A stretch of 29,041 nucleotides of DNA from Dimargaris cristalligena (Eukaryota; Kickxellomycota; Dimargaritomycetes; Dimargaritales; Dimargaritaceae), in NCBI GenBank assembly GCA_027576995.1, contig JANBQC010000351.1, forward strand, positions 1 through 29,041, in the 5' to 3' direction. The notes beneath the pieces were generated by a model. The model had not been told where the DNA came from, searched no databases, and was given only the letters and a program-made list of their open reading frames with translations. How positions within the stretch are numbered: the first letter of the stretch is position 1; the number at the start of each line of letters is the position of its first letter. Below, in pieces: positions 1 through 10,617 of the stretch. The translations under genes and the position numbers were made by a program.

Positions 1-20
1 AATCCAGTCACCTAAACCTT

Positions 21-146
21 TATTAGTTAGTACTATACCCCATACCTGACGCTAGTAGCCCACTTGGCTAAGTCTAAGCCCCGCCTACCATTAGAAGCCT
101 ATCCTCAGGACTCTTGATGGACTAAGAGTGGTTAACCTGGGTGATA
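21..146 (+). repeat. Dispersed direct repeat, left copy
   Basis: This segment aligns without gaps to 28637-28762 in the same orientation; by hand I count 17 differences in 126 positions, about 86% identity. Fifteen of the 17 are transitions, including two CG-to-TA changes. Similarity upstream of position 21 is weak. No coding frame or terminal motif identifies the element class. A decayed transposable-element fragment or a subterminal repeat is the likely source, by inference. Confidence 0.8.
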
Positions 147-229
147 CTATTTAGTCCAATCCTTATTATTTGATATACTAATAATAATTTTATATACCTC
201 ATAATATATCTAATATTATTATTCATTTC

Positions 230-665
230 CAATAGTTAGTATATATTCACATAATACATGGCCTTTAAAACAAGTGTCACTCTTATTGAGGCTGAATGTA
301 ATGCTACACTAAAATAAACCTAATGGCCTTATATCTTTACCAACTGCTGTAGTGATAGCCTCTTTGGGAAAGAGTATCTGAGTACGAAATCTTACTCGCG
401 GGGATCATTACTGTCAAGCTTGTAGGCGGGGACAAACCAGGTAGCTGGGTATCACTTGAGTAAAAATACGAAAAATTTATCAGTTGCACTGTATAGAAGG
501 TAAGAAAGTGGATGGCGGGCGGTAGGTGCCTATAAGTGGTTAGTTTTACTGAATAGTGTAATCAGCATGGGGAATTTCAAATAGTTAATATGAAGGGGCA
601 TAGAATAACCGAATAAACTAGCGAAATTGGTCAGAAACAGGATAAAATAATAGACCCATCGGGAT
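230..665 (+). repeat. Old dispersed repeat, copy A
   Basis: This stretch matches about 3820-4265 in the same orientation, with many mismatches and small gaps. Anchor blocks in order are the ACATGGCCTTTA block (near 257), GTAGTGATAGCCTCTTT (near 349), the AGGTAGCTGGGTATCA block (near 440), the ACTGTATAGAAGG block (near 488), and GGTAGGTGCC followed by TTAGTTTTACTGAATAGTG (near 521-559). No open frame is shared. It is probably an ancient transposon remnant of unknown class. Boundaries are approximate. Confidence 0.6.
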
Positions 666-871
666 ATATTTTTTAACAATATGGGGTAGGTTCAACCAAA
701 CTATATGGTGAAAAATTCATTGGATAGTGCAAATATTACTGGATAAAAATGAATGTCTCATAATTTTCATTTAAACCCTTATGCAGCTAGACCAAATTTC
801 AACCATATGGAATTTCATCATATTTAAATAATTAGAGGGTATCCACCAATGCACATCCACAAATATCGGTT

Positions 872-877
872 TTTATT
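872..877 (-). terminator. Poly(A) signal AATAAA for the nine-finger gene
   Basis: The minus strand reads AATAAA about 46 nt beyond the TAA stop of the nine-finger gene. Motif and spacing fit a canonical cleavage and polyadenylation signal. Confidence 0.5.
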
Positions 878-922
878 GTCAAGTCTTGCGATCAAATGTT
901 CAAAGCCATCGCAAATGATGAA

Positions 923-2122
923 TTATGATCCGCGATGAATTTTCATATGAATAGGAACATATCTTTTCCGCGAAAATGTTTTTTGGCAGATCGGGCAAGC
1001 ATATAGCTTCTCCCCGGTGTGTGTTAGCTTGTGCTCATTGAGGGATGTTTCCTGTGAAAAGGAGTTATTGCAATCGTTGCAGGTAAAAGGTTTCTCCTTG
1101 GTGTGGGTTCTGATGTGAGCAGTAAGGGTATTTTTCTGTGCAAATGATTTAGTGCAAAGCTGGCAGGCATACGGCTTCTCCGCGGTATGTGTCCGGACAT
1201 GCCCATTGAGAGTTCCAGTCCGCGCAAATGATTGCGGGCAATATGGACAGGTAAATGGCTTCTCTCCGGTGTGTTTTCGCATATGGTCCTTGAGATTGCT
1301 TTTGCGTGAAAATGTTTGGCTGCAATCACTGCAGCGAAAAGGCTTCTTGCCTGCATGGGTTTGAATGTGACTCTTTAGCTGACTGGATGTTGAAAACGCT
1401 ATTTGGCAGTTGTCGCAGGAAAAAGGCTTCTCCCCGGTGTGCGTTCGCATGTGGACATTGAGACCGCTTTGCTCAGTAAACGGTTTGTCGCACTCACTGC
1501 AACGATAAGGCTTCACCCCAGTGTGGCTTCGGATGTGTCTTTTTAGATCACTGGAATTTGTAAATGGTTTCTCACAATACTCGCAGCGATGAATTTTCTC
1601 ACCAGTATGCAGTCGCGTATGCATCTCGAGGGTTTGGGGATGATAATACACCTTGTCGCAAATTTCACAGGGGTAACGCTTTGCTTCGATTAGGGATTCG
1701 GCACCTTTTCTGGGTCGTTTCGGGGCCGTGGTTGAGCTTTCGCATTCATCACTGGCACCTAGCTTCTTCTTGTTGGCCAATACTGATTGATTGTCATGAC
1801 AAACGGGTTCCGCCGGTTCGGGCTGTTGATGAAGACGGCCGTCGGGATTTGATTCTACCTCACTACCTGTATTAATTGTATCGTTGATATCACCCTCTAG
1901 AAGGGGAAGGCTCCTCATTGGCATGGGTTGGTTGTTGAGATTAGTAGAGTCAAGGACAGCCTCTATTTGGTCGATACCCGTGTTTGTGTTGTCTGAACTG
2001 AGCGATAGGTCATCGGGATAGTTGATATAGTCGTCAAAGTTGAATTCGGGATCGTATTCTTCAGAGGCACGGGCTAGGGAGATAAACGCCAGAATAAAAC
2101 CGACCGTTTTAAACACCCGCAT
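923..2122 (-). CDS. Secretory-signal protein with nine C2H2 zinc fingers
   Basis: This intronless gene encodes 399 aa. I start at the ATG at 2122. The open frame runs on to a TTG at 2209, but only the ATG puts the hydrophobic segment at the N-terminus. Residues 1-19 form a signal peptide: basic MRVFKT, core VGFILAFISLA, and an ARA|SE cleavage site. Residues 20-60 are acidic and aromatic, with FNFDDYINYPDDL. PKRPRK at 134-139 resembles an SV40-type nuclear localisation signal. Residues 152-396 hold nine tandem C-x2-C-x12-H-x3-H fingers with mostly TGEKP-like linkers. The recognition residues (-1,2,3,6) differ between fingers, for example NSDR, RSND, QNTA and QTSE, and all zinc ligands are intact. 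Known family role: sequence-specific DNA binding. A signal peptide on such a protein is unexpected; a secreted nuclear-targeted effector is my inference, and a membrane-tethered or mis-predicted nuclear factor is the alternative. The product of 26921-27658 has the same plan. Confidence 0.88.
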   Translation of the reverse strand: MRVFKTVGFILAFISLARASEEYDPEFNFDDYINYPDDLSLSSDNTNTGIDQIEAVLDSTNLNNQPMPMRSLPLLEGDINDTINTGSEVESNPDGRLHQQPEPAEPVCHDNQSVLANKKKLGASDECESSTTAPKRPRKGAESLIEAKRYPCEICDKVYYHPQTLEMHTRLHTGEKIHRCEYCEKPFTNSSDLKRHIRSHTGVKPYRCSECDKPFTEQSGLNVHMRTHTGEKPFSCDNCQIAFSTSSQLKSHIQTHAGKKPFRCSDCSQTFSRKSNLKDHMRKHTGEKPFTCPYCPQSFARTGTLNGHVRTHTAEKPYACQLCTKSFAQKNTLTAHIRTHTKEKPFTCNDCNNSFSQETSLNEHKLTHTGEKLYACPICQKTFSRKRYVPIHMKIHRGS

Positions 2123-3316
2123 CTTTGGACTACTGCGTAGGAGTTCTTGCGGAAAGTGGACGGTAAGGGAGTATCGCTGGAGACAGAAACGGAAGCGGCA
2201 AAACAACAACCAAGAAAACTACGTTAATTACTAAAACAATCTGTAAATTCGTCGCTAAATGTATGTTGTGGGGCTGAAAAAAAATATAAGTTGATGTAAA
2301 CGCGAAAATGCTAAACGATGGGTGCACTGGGGGGAGACGTGTCATTGCAAAAATAGGGAGGGCTAGTGTATATTTATAAATTTATGGCTTTTATGGGAAG
2401 ACACATAGGATGGGCACTAACGAAAAAATAATACTTACCAGGCACATGGTGCGACGCCTTGTGTAATAAAATCCACTAATGCCATGTCGTTAAGGTCGAG
2501 GCCGTGGTTACATTGTTCAACAACGCCTGCATGAGTGCAGCTTCACTATTAATTGAATTCACGATGCCTCTATTAATGGTACGCCTTTCCTCTACGGGAC
2601 CCTTCTCAATCACAGCCGGGAAAAGGGCGCTGTCGATACCGGCGAGGAGTTATGCGCAAGTGATACAGGTGTGTATCACACATAGCGGACGGAACCACTA
2701 AACAGCCAATGAATTGAACGAAGTGGCCCTTTTTTTTTTAATGGCGCTGTTTTGACCAGATGGTATACACTAATATATAGACTTATACAACAGGGATTAG
2801 GACCACTGTAGGACTATGCCCTCAAACTGCTACACTTGGGAACGCAAGGGAATAGTGCTACCTTTCAACCAGTGTGGTCTAAGGGCGTTTAGACCAGCCC
2901 CCTAGTTGAAAAAAATATACGGAATGCTCATTGAGTTAGAGGAGGCATTCCCGGGTGTAGCTGCAGCTATATTGCCACTAATATTCGGTCTGATGCAGTT
3001 GAGTTAAGGAATATTAATGGGGAACTTGTCTCCTTTTCTGGGTGTCCCGGTGCTGAAGAGCGGGTTTCTTCACTACCATGAATAGAGGCCTCGGTCAGGT
3101 TATAATGAACATAGGAGGGGGGTTAGGCATCTTAGCGACCTATACGTCCGAGGCATACAATATACACGGAGATATTGCGACAATTTTTTTATTCAAAACC
3201 CCATTTAAAAAAAAATCTACTCGAATTCGTAGTGTCGTAAAAGTCAAGTAAAGTAGCGAACAAAATACGGATGTTCCGAGTCAATTAGGGCTCCCCGAAA
3301 AATGCCCATAGTGTAA

Positions 3317-3407
3317 TATTTGTTGGAATGCATCTCCCCCCGAGTGCCATATACTGTATCGGACATTTGGAGCGATCCTATTGGCCCAAGTCATCTCTAA
3401 TAAATAC
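3317..3407 (+). repeat. Dispersed repeat, left copy of an inverted pair
   Basis: The reverse complement of 27832-27924 matches this segment with about nine substitutions and a two-base difference in a C-run (six C here, eight there), close to 90% identity. The core shared block is ACTGTATCGGACATTTGGAG. Similarity drops off quickly outside these limits, so this looks like a discrete unit of about 90 bp such as a MITE or SINE fragment. I see no obvious terminal inverted repeat. Confidence 0.75.
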
Positions 3408-3819
3408 TGTCGCAGAGTGTTGGAAATATGGATTTGATAGTAAACGCAAGTACCTTCTAATACAACTAAAATGTTTTAAAGAAGAGAGAAAGAACCGCAA
3501 GGGGCAAGGCTAGATGCCCGCGGTAGGTTTTATTGAGTTGGAATTAGTAGTAATAATGACTAGGATGAAGTCCCAGGTATAGAATGATATAGTAAAGATT
3601 AGAATATAGTCCCCAGTATAGGACGAGCTAATCAGAGTAAAGGAATTGGTGGGACGGGGGAAATGAATTTCCAACACAGAGAGCTTAATCATCTCCTTGC
3701 GGTTCTTTCCTACTTTTATCTAATTTACCTAGGCTATATTGATATATCTCGGATTATTATCTATGAGAGAGCTTGCAGTTTATCCAACAATGTTATCTAT
3801 ATTACATATTCATGTTCCC

Positions 3820-4265
3820 ATTCCAAACAGTTGTCATATAGTATTCATAACACATGGCCTTTAAGATGACTATCAATTTTATCGAGGCAGAACATAATTC
3901 CATATTGAAATAAAACTTATAACATTTATTTAGCACCAGCTGGTACTGTGGTAGCCTCTTAAGAAACTGAGATTCTAGGACAATAATTTGCAGTTGGTGG
4001 GGGCTATTCTTATCTGGACTTCAGATGGAGACAGGCTGGGTAGCTAGGGATCATTTTATTGGGAATTCTAAATATGTATTAATAAAACTGTATGGAAGGG
4101 ATATTGTTGGCTAGAGGACGGTAGATACATCTGGGTAGTTTTAGTTTTATTGAATGGTGCAGTTGGCTGGGAGTATTTTTAGTGGTTAAATACAAAGGAC
4201 ATTGTACAACTTGGTAAACTTACATCATTGAGCAAAAATAGGAAAAGGGATACTCATGATCCATC
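3820..4265 (+). repeat. Old dispersed repeat, copy B
   Basis: This is the partner of about 230-665 in direct orientation. Shared anchors include CACATGGCCTTTA (near 3851), GGTAGCCTCTTA (near 3950), GGGTAGCTAGGGATCA (near 4038), AACTGTATGGAAGG (near 4087) and AGTTTTATTGAATGGTGCAG (near 4142). Divergence is much greater than in the 126-bp pair, so the insertion is older. Confidence 0.6.
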
Positions 4266-5592
4266 CTATTTCCAAGCTTGTGTGATTGAAGGTGGTCAAA
4301 TATCATCAACTGGAACAGGATGCCTTGCTACGTTTATTGGGTAATGTTATTTTTGGGGCACATGGTTTATGGCCCATAGCAATGGTCTCCTTTGGGATGC
4401 CGATTTCTCTATGTAAATTACCATTATAGCTGCATTAGCAGCCCAGCACCCATCCCATCCATTGAGCCATAATAGTTGCAGTAACCTATTCACTGTCGAC
4501 TAGCTTATATTACTAATATAGTTTGTGGACCTTTTGGGACTTTCAACCCCACCAATATGACAGCCAGTGACCATATCTAGATCCACCACATGGTTCATTT
4601 GACCATCGCATAGCCGTAATACACCAGAAACTATTGCCATTACAAAAAAAACACACCTAGTTTTATCATATCCCCTGTGTAATATAATTGAGCCCCAATC
4701 AGGCATTATTCAGCAACCATGTCCGCATTATTTAGTTGCATACACGTCCATCTAAAATTTGAAAAAGCCCTAATCTCATCTATTACAATAAGTGTCTTAC
4801 ATCGCAAATCTTGTATGGTCTTACTTTGTTGGACCATGTATATTTAATGCTTATCATTTAGCTGGCCCTGTCTGCCTAGGTTCGATCTTGGTCCATATAT
4901 ATTAGCCAAGTTGGCGAGTTTCATAATGGAATGGATGGGGCTTATAAGTGTTATTGGGGGCTTTATCGATTTATAAGCCAGACAATTACTTCCCACTACG
5001 CTAATGCTCAGTTGACTATGTATCGGGCTATTTTCCCATGTGAGGCTCCTTGCCGTAGACCTGGCCAGGGTTATCCTGCCATTTATGGCAAGGAACAGAA
5101 GAGAGTGGTAGTGAAATGTTAGGCCCGTCTCTGACCCAGTATTACGGATGACCCTTAGCGTATCCATCGGGAATTTCCTTTACAAGATTGGGCCAGATGA
5201 AATACCTATAACTGAATCTCCGATCTTTTTCCGGAATATGAAAGAACATATTGGCATTGTTGCTAAACAGTTACAATCTACCATGCCTTTCGAGGCCCCC
5301 CGTACTCAATCACCGCTATACATATATTATGTCATAAAAACTAAAGAAACTGTCCACAATAGTCTTATATTAAATGGTATAAATATAGGTGCGAGTGTCT
5401 GGTAAGATATAGTAAAATAAACACGAAGAGACTGGATGCTATTCAGAGCGCCATGACTCCTCTATATTGGAGTTTAGTTTGATCGTGTGAACGATACACC
5501 AGTTGGGCCAGTATGCACCAAGCGTGACCAAAGAAAAATGGGTGTAGGGCGCAGAGGGGCCAATGTATATGGCTGTGGAGGAATAAGCCCAC

Positions 5593-8500
5593 TTAGCGGC
5601 GAGATGAAGGCGATGATGTTGATGATGGCGACAACTCCACTCGACCGAAATTAGGGAAGCCTAACGGTGATTGAAGCAAAGAATGTTATATTTGAGGTTT
5701 CAGTGTCCCACACCAACCATTGGAGAACCCAAAGTAATATTAGTCAATGATGTTGGACAAATGAAGATCGATAGAGGATGCTTGGGATGGATGGATTAAC
5801 ATATATTCATTTTTCTCAAATTCTCCATAAAGGTGGAGACTTACCTCGACCAAGTGACTCGATAGTTTCAGCAACTCGGGCATCGTACCACGGTTTGGTC
5901 TGGATTATAACATGCAAGCATAGAGGCGTATAAGTTGTATAAGCAATTCATCAATGTACCCAAGTATTGACCAACCAGAAAAGCCAGATGGGGAATGTCC
6001 GCGGTTATAAGATTTTACAACCCCACGCCCCCCAACTAATAACCAGATCAAAAAATACTTCAGCTGGTTAGAAAATAAACAATCTATTCACATCGACATG
6101 AATACATTCGCTTACCTTCATGGGTTGACTACGGTCCTTATTGGTACTGAAGTACAAACGTAGGGCCTTTTCACAGAGCTTATTAGCCACCGAATTGGCA
6201 TTTTTACTGACCCAAGGGCCTACCACCCGTAAAAAGAAGTGAATATCGAGAACTAATTGCTGAACTCCCCGTGATCCGAAGGACCGGTTCCCTGATGACG
6301 TATCCCATCCGGCGGCTGGATACATGTTGTTTTTTTTTCCGGAACAAGGGTGGGTTTCAAAATATATATGGCATAGGAAACGGTGGGGAAGTTGGAATAT
6401 GCCGAAATATTAAGCACGGTTGATTCCTGGGAAGGACATCTCCCCAGACAACGGACCTCTGGTATTCATAATAAATAAATAGCAACAACTAAACTGGAAA
6501 ACTTACGATCCGTCATGTTATAGAAAAAGCGCTCGATAATCGCCGACATGATGGCCTTTTTCTCCAACGGCCAAGCATCCAATTGCCTAGCCAGGGCCAT
6601 CAAATCAAACACGACGTTTTTCATGTTCGGCGTAGGCCCGGCGGTATCGGGCATCGGGTCCGTCGCCGAGTAGTCCATCGTTCCGAAGGGATACCGATCG
6701 TGGCCCAAAATCTGGCTTTGTCGGTGGGCGTAGACTTCCTGGATGGTCCGGGGGAACGATTCCAGGCGGGCCTTGAGGTTATCAAAATCGATGCCCGGGC
6801 GGTGGTAGAGGCGGCTGAATTCGCTGGCGATGCGGGGAATCACCACTTCCACGAGGAGCCGGCAATTGATGATGATGGCGAAACACTGCGGATCGGTGGT
6901 TTTCTTAGGGTCCCGGCATAGGGTGAGTAGTTGTTTGAGCGTGTTTTCAATGAGTGAGGAGGTGGAGGCGATGATTTGGCCGTAGAGCGTTTCGCGGGCG
7001 ATGCAGCGGATATCGTGTAAAAAGGCAATGACGGCGCGTTCAAATTCGTAGAGACTGCTGGACAGCCAGAGTTCGGGATCGCTGACGGGGTCGGCGATGG
7101 GCGGGCCGGCACTGGGGTTACCGGTATTGTTATTGTGGTTGCTGCTGCTGCTAAAGGAGGAATTAGTGGAGAGGGAGCCGATGATTTCGAAACTATCCTC
7201 GCGGACGGCTTTGGCAATATGGGTGGCGCATTTACCTTCGTGTTGGATGACGCATTCCGACAAGTCCCGTTGGAATTCCTGCTCCAGCATAAAATTCAAG
7301 TCCAGGCCGGAATACATGAGGATACTCATTTCGTGTTCCGTGCTGGTTAGACAATCGGCAATGACGGACAGTTTCTGTAGACTATGGAACACCTGCCGGC
7401 GGAAAATATCAGCGTAGACGGACAGCTCCTCGCGGACCCACCGGATGAGCCCCGAAGTGAGTGCGGGCTCTTGGAAACATTCGGCATACCAACCGCAGGT
7501 ATTACGGACGAGGTAAAAGAACACGACAGCGAGTTCCTTGATGTGCCGTTCGGTACTGCCCTCCAATTTAAGTTGGCGGGCGCGCTGGCGGATCGTGGCA
7601 CTCCGGGCCGCTAAAAAAACGTTTTTGGCGTCGACGGTTTGGTCGAGTTTGACCAGCCATTGCACACACTGGATCATGCGGGCTTTGGAGGCGTTGGGGA
7701 GGGATAGGTCGCTGATGATCCACGACATGAGATCGCCCTGGTGTTTCTTGGTGTCTTGGAGGAGTGCCTGGACCTGCGGGGAGAGTTCGGTGGACTGGGC
7801 CACAAGGACTTTGGAGGCTTCAATGAGCTGGACGGCCCGGTCGAATTCGCGGTGCGCAATATGGACATCGAGGTCGTCCCGGATTTGTTCGAGCTTGGCC
7901 ACCAGGGCGTCGTCATCTTCCTTCACAAACACCGTCCGGCTGTTCAAGGTCGGTCCCGATGCTTTACGCTCGCCCAGGGTAGTGGCTGCCGCCACCGCCA
8001 GTATATTGGACTGGGATGGGTTATGGCTAGCGGAGTCAATGAATGACCCTACCGCCCGCTTGACCATCGCCACGATATCCCGTTTCGTATCCGCCGACAC
8101 GCAGTAGAAAATGTACGATTCCGCCTTATACACGATTTTAATCGCATGGGACAAGTCGCGGGTATCCTTCAGGTCCACCAAGGTAATGTCTGTCAGGGTC
8201 CAGCATTGGTCGGCTACCAGCACCGTTTTGGAATTCTTGGACCGTTTCTTCCGGGCGGCCACCAGGAGACTGTCGTTGAGCAAAATGAGGCTGACGCTCT
8301 GCTTATATTGGTACGTGGTGGGGTTCAGTTCGCGGAGGCCGTGGTATTCGGTCACGACGTGGCGGTTGGGGTGGTAGGGGAGGAAGTTCTGGGAGTCTTC
8401 GACAGTATTCCACAAACTGGTCATTTGGGCGTGGAATAGGGTCTGCTGGTCCGCGACGGAATTGCGGAGCGTCCGGCGGCGCTGTAATTTAGCCGATGCC

Positions 8501-9234
8501 GCCATGGATGACAAGGCCGCGTCGCCCCCATTCTTCCCCGGACTGGCCACGTCCGTTCGGTCCACGTCGGCCGTCAAGTCCTGGCCAATCACTTTCATTT
8601 CGGACAACAAATCCTTTAGTAAAAACATGTCCGTTTCCAGCTTCATCATTTCCTTGGAAATCTCGATAAACTCGGGGTAGGTCTTATACATGTTGCGGCG
8701 CAATACCATCCCCGCGGCCTGTTTCGTCTTGTCCAAAGTTTGCGTAACGGCCCGGATATCCTTGTCGTTCATGGACTTGAGGTGGCGGGCCAGGTAGGTT
8801 TTGGGGTTGAATTTAGGGTCGCCGAAATCCTGGAGGTAGCGGTAATGCCAAGGGCTAACACCCCCACCCCCTCCGCCGCCACTACCTCCAATGTTGCCTA
8901 CGCCGGCGCCGGCACTGACGCTCCCTGCCCCACCCCCCGGAGAGGCACCACCGATGCTCCCACCGCCACCACCCCCTACACTGCCGCGGCCGCTAGGGTC
9001 GATGTGACCTTGGGAAGGCTCCCGGTCGCTGTAGTAGGCTGACACGCTGCCGGGGTGGCTTAGTGCGGGCGAGGAGATGGGGACATGGGAGCTGTCCAGT
9101 CGGCTGATAATCTGCACATTGCCGCCTTTCGAAAGCGACTTGGGCGCGGGAAACGGCCTATTCTTATTTTTTTCGGGTCGCGAGCGGGATTTCCCCTTCG
9201 AGAAGGGTGAGCTGATAGTATTCTTACGTATCAT
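5593..9234 (-). CDS. EXO84: Exocyst complex subunit Exo84
   Basis: Four exons on the minus strand: 9234-6507, 6315-6116, 5899-5845 and 5660-5593. Donors are GTAAGT, GTAAGC and GTAAGT, acceptors CAG, CAG and TAG, and the phases join cleanly to give 1016 aa. The frame is open to a GTG at 9261, but the first ATG is at 9234. A Gly/Ser-rich tract covers about residues 78-126. The conserved N-terminal helical segment (KFNPKTYLARHL onward, about 140-220) is followed by a PH-like domain (about 280-400, with LILLNDSLLVAARKK and AIKIVYKAESYIFYCV) and a long helical C-terminal bundle. Exo84 is one of eight exocyst subunits tethering secretory vesicles to the plasma membrane. The last two exons are short; the final one encodes GFPNFGRVELSPSS and a Ser-rich tail. 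Family identification is firm; the extreme C-terminus rests on hand-predicted splicing. Confidence 0.9.
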
Positions 9235-10617
9235 GGGGAGGGGGAAAGAAACAGGAGACACTGAAACTGAAACTGAGGCAGGTATACTATATAGCTAGGC
9301 GAGGAGGAAGGTGGTGCAAGGATGGGCGGAGCAAAAGGGAGTAAATTCGGTGAAACAAAGTATGCAACTGGCCTAAAGAGCTATTAAGAATATAGTGGTT
9401 ACAGTCACCAGCAAAGAAGTCTAGCCAAATAGAATGTGTAAACTCCGCAATTCAAGCAGGTAGAGCAAGCGTTATGGTGGATAAATAGAGAGGGACAGCC
9501 GGTCTGTAGAGATGCTTTGCATGGAAGATAGGCCAACTGGGCTCAATGAGCTCTATGCCAGGTACTATAGTCCCCTTGCTAGCTAAGAAGTATTCAGACT
9601 TACGAGGAGGGGGGAATATGGGTTAACTTTGGACCTGGACGGGAGGATATAGTCCAAATGGGGGTGGGACGAGCTAACCAAGTAATGCTTTGATTAAAAA
9701 GTGACTGGCCTAATCACACTCCCCTATACTCTCCCCCCAGTTACTTTTCCTTCAATACCGGCACAGACCAGGCTATTACAGTGATAAGGAGCTAGTTGAG
9801 TACTAGTAAAGTAGAGGGGCTACAATTCGACTTATAGTCATACTCGCCCCTAAATACAAGTATAAGTACAATCCGCCTCAACTCCTTGCTTGCTTGGCTA
9901 ACCTATTAGCTAGGACTGAGAGTATAGATCGGGTATTAATACTATTCTTATAAAAGGGAAAATGCAATCTTCAAATAATAATGAACAAAACGAGTAAACC
10001 CGTGGAAGAATAAGAAGAGTGCACGCTGGTTATTACAATAGGTGACATTAGTGGGTCTTGTTTTATATAGATGTAAGTGTCTATAGCTTTAGGAAAATAG
10101 CTGAATAAGCCCTTAGTATAGTATTTTCGGATATCATTACCCTGAATTATCTTATATTTCCACTGGGGACAGCGTCCGTAAACTGAATTATAGTACTAGT
10201 CAATTAAAATGATATACCCCCCCTATCTAAGCCATGTGGTGGAGAGATTCAGTTTGGCCCAGCCGCATATCAAAATAACGACGGTGAAATACGGATTACT
10301 TGTTCATAAAACCCCAGTGTATCCTCCCATCTATAATTCATTCAAAATAACACGTAGTTAAATTGAACTTCGCCTATTTTAATTACTAGCATGTCTTGTA
10401 AATTGTAAATGTTTATATGGCGAGAGAAAAAAAGAAAACGGCACAAACCAAAAAAAAAAATCAAATTCCTAAAAAACAGGGTCGATAAAACCGAGTAAAA
10501 TCAAATGGGGAGAGGAGGCCGTAAACTGGGGAAGCTCTTATTTTCTTACTTAAACCCCCCCTTCTCCCAGCGAAGTCATACCACTAATAAAAATTATAAT
10601 GATAATAGTAACAGTAA
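9235..10617. other. Spacer between EXO84 and the HIBCH gene
   Basis: This contains the EXO84 promoter and 5' UTR (right of 9234) and the 3' flank of HIBCH (left of 10618). It has AT-rich stretches and several A- or C-runs. I find no coding frame with recognisable content, no tRNA and no long repeat. Confidence 0.6.

Larger units (their letters stand above)
2123..5592. other. Gene-poor, AT-rich spacer with repeat copies
   Basis: This holds the upstream region of the nine-finger gene and the 3' side of EXO84. Two dispersed repeats (3317-3407 and about 3820-4265) lie inside. Short frames at 2504-2701, 4500-4706 (minus), 4844-5167 (minus) and 5148-5405 show no domain, no splice partners and no convincing start context. 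The 2504 frame looks the most protein-like (it opens with a VTLFNN motif), but I do not recognise it. I see no tRNA. Confidence 0.6.

Noticed and set aside
923..2122. The nine-finger array as a tandem DNA repeat artefact
   Set aside because: Finger units are repeated at the protein level but differ at most DNA positions and in recognition residues, as in a normal old C2H2 array.
2123..2209. N-terminal extension of the nine-finger protein from a TTG codon
   Set aside because: TTG is an unlikely start in nuclear genes, and the ATG at 2122 places a textbook signal peptide at the N-terminus.
4500..5405. Short frames on both strands that could be retrotransposon pieces
   Set aside because: No reverse transcriptase, integrase, protease or transposase motif is visible, and stops are frequent.
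9235..9261. Start of EXO84 at the GTG at 9261
   Set aside because: The first ATG in frame is at 9234; the nine extra codons have no family support.
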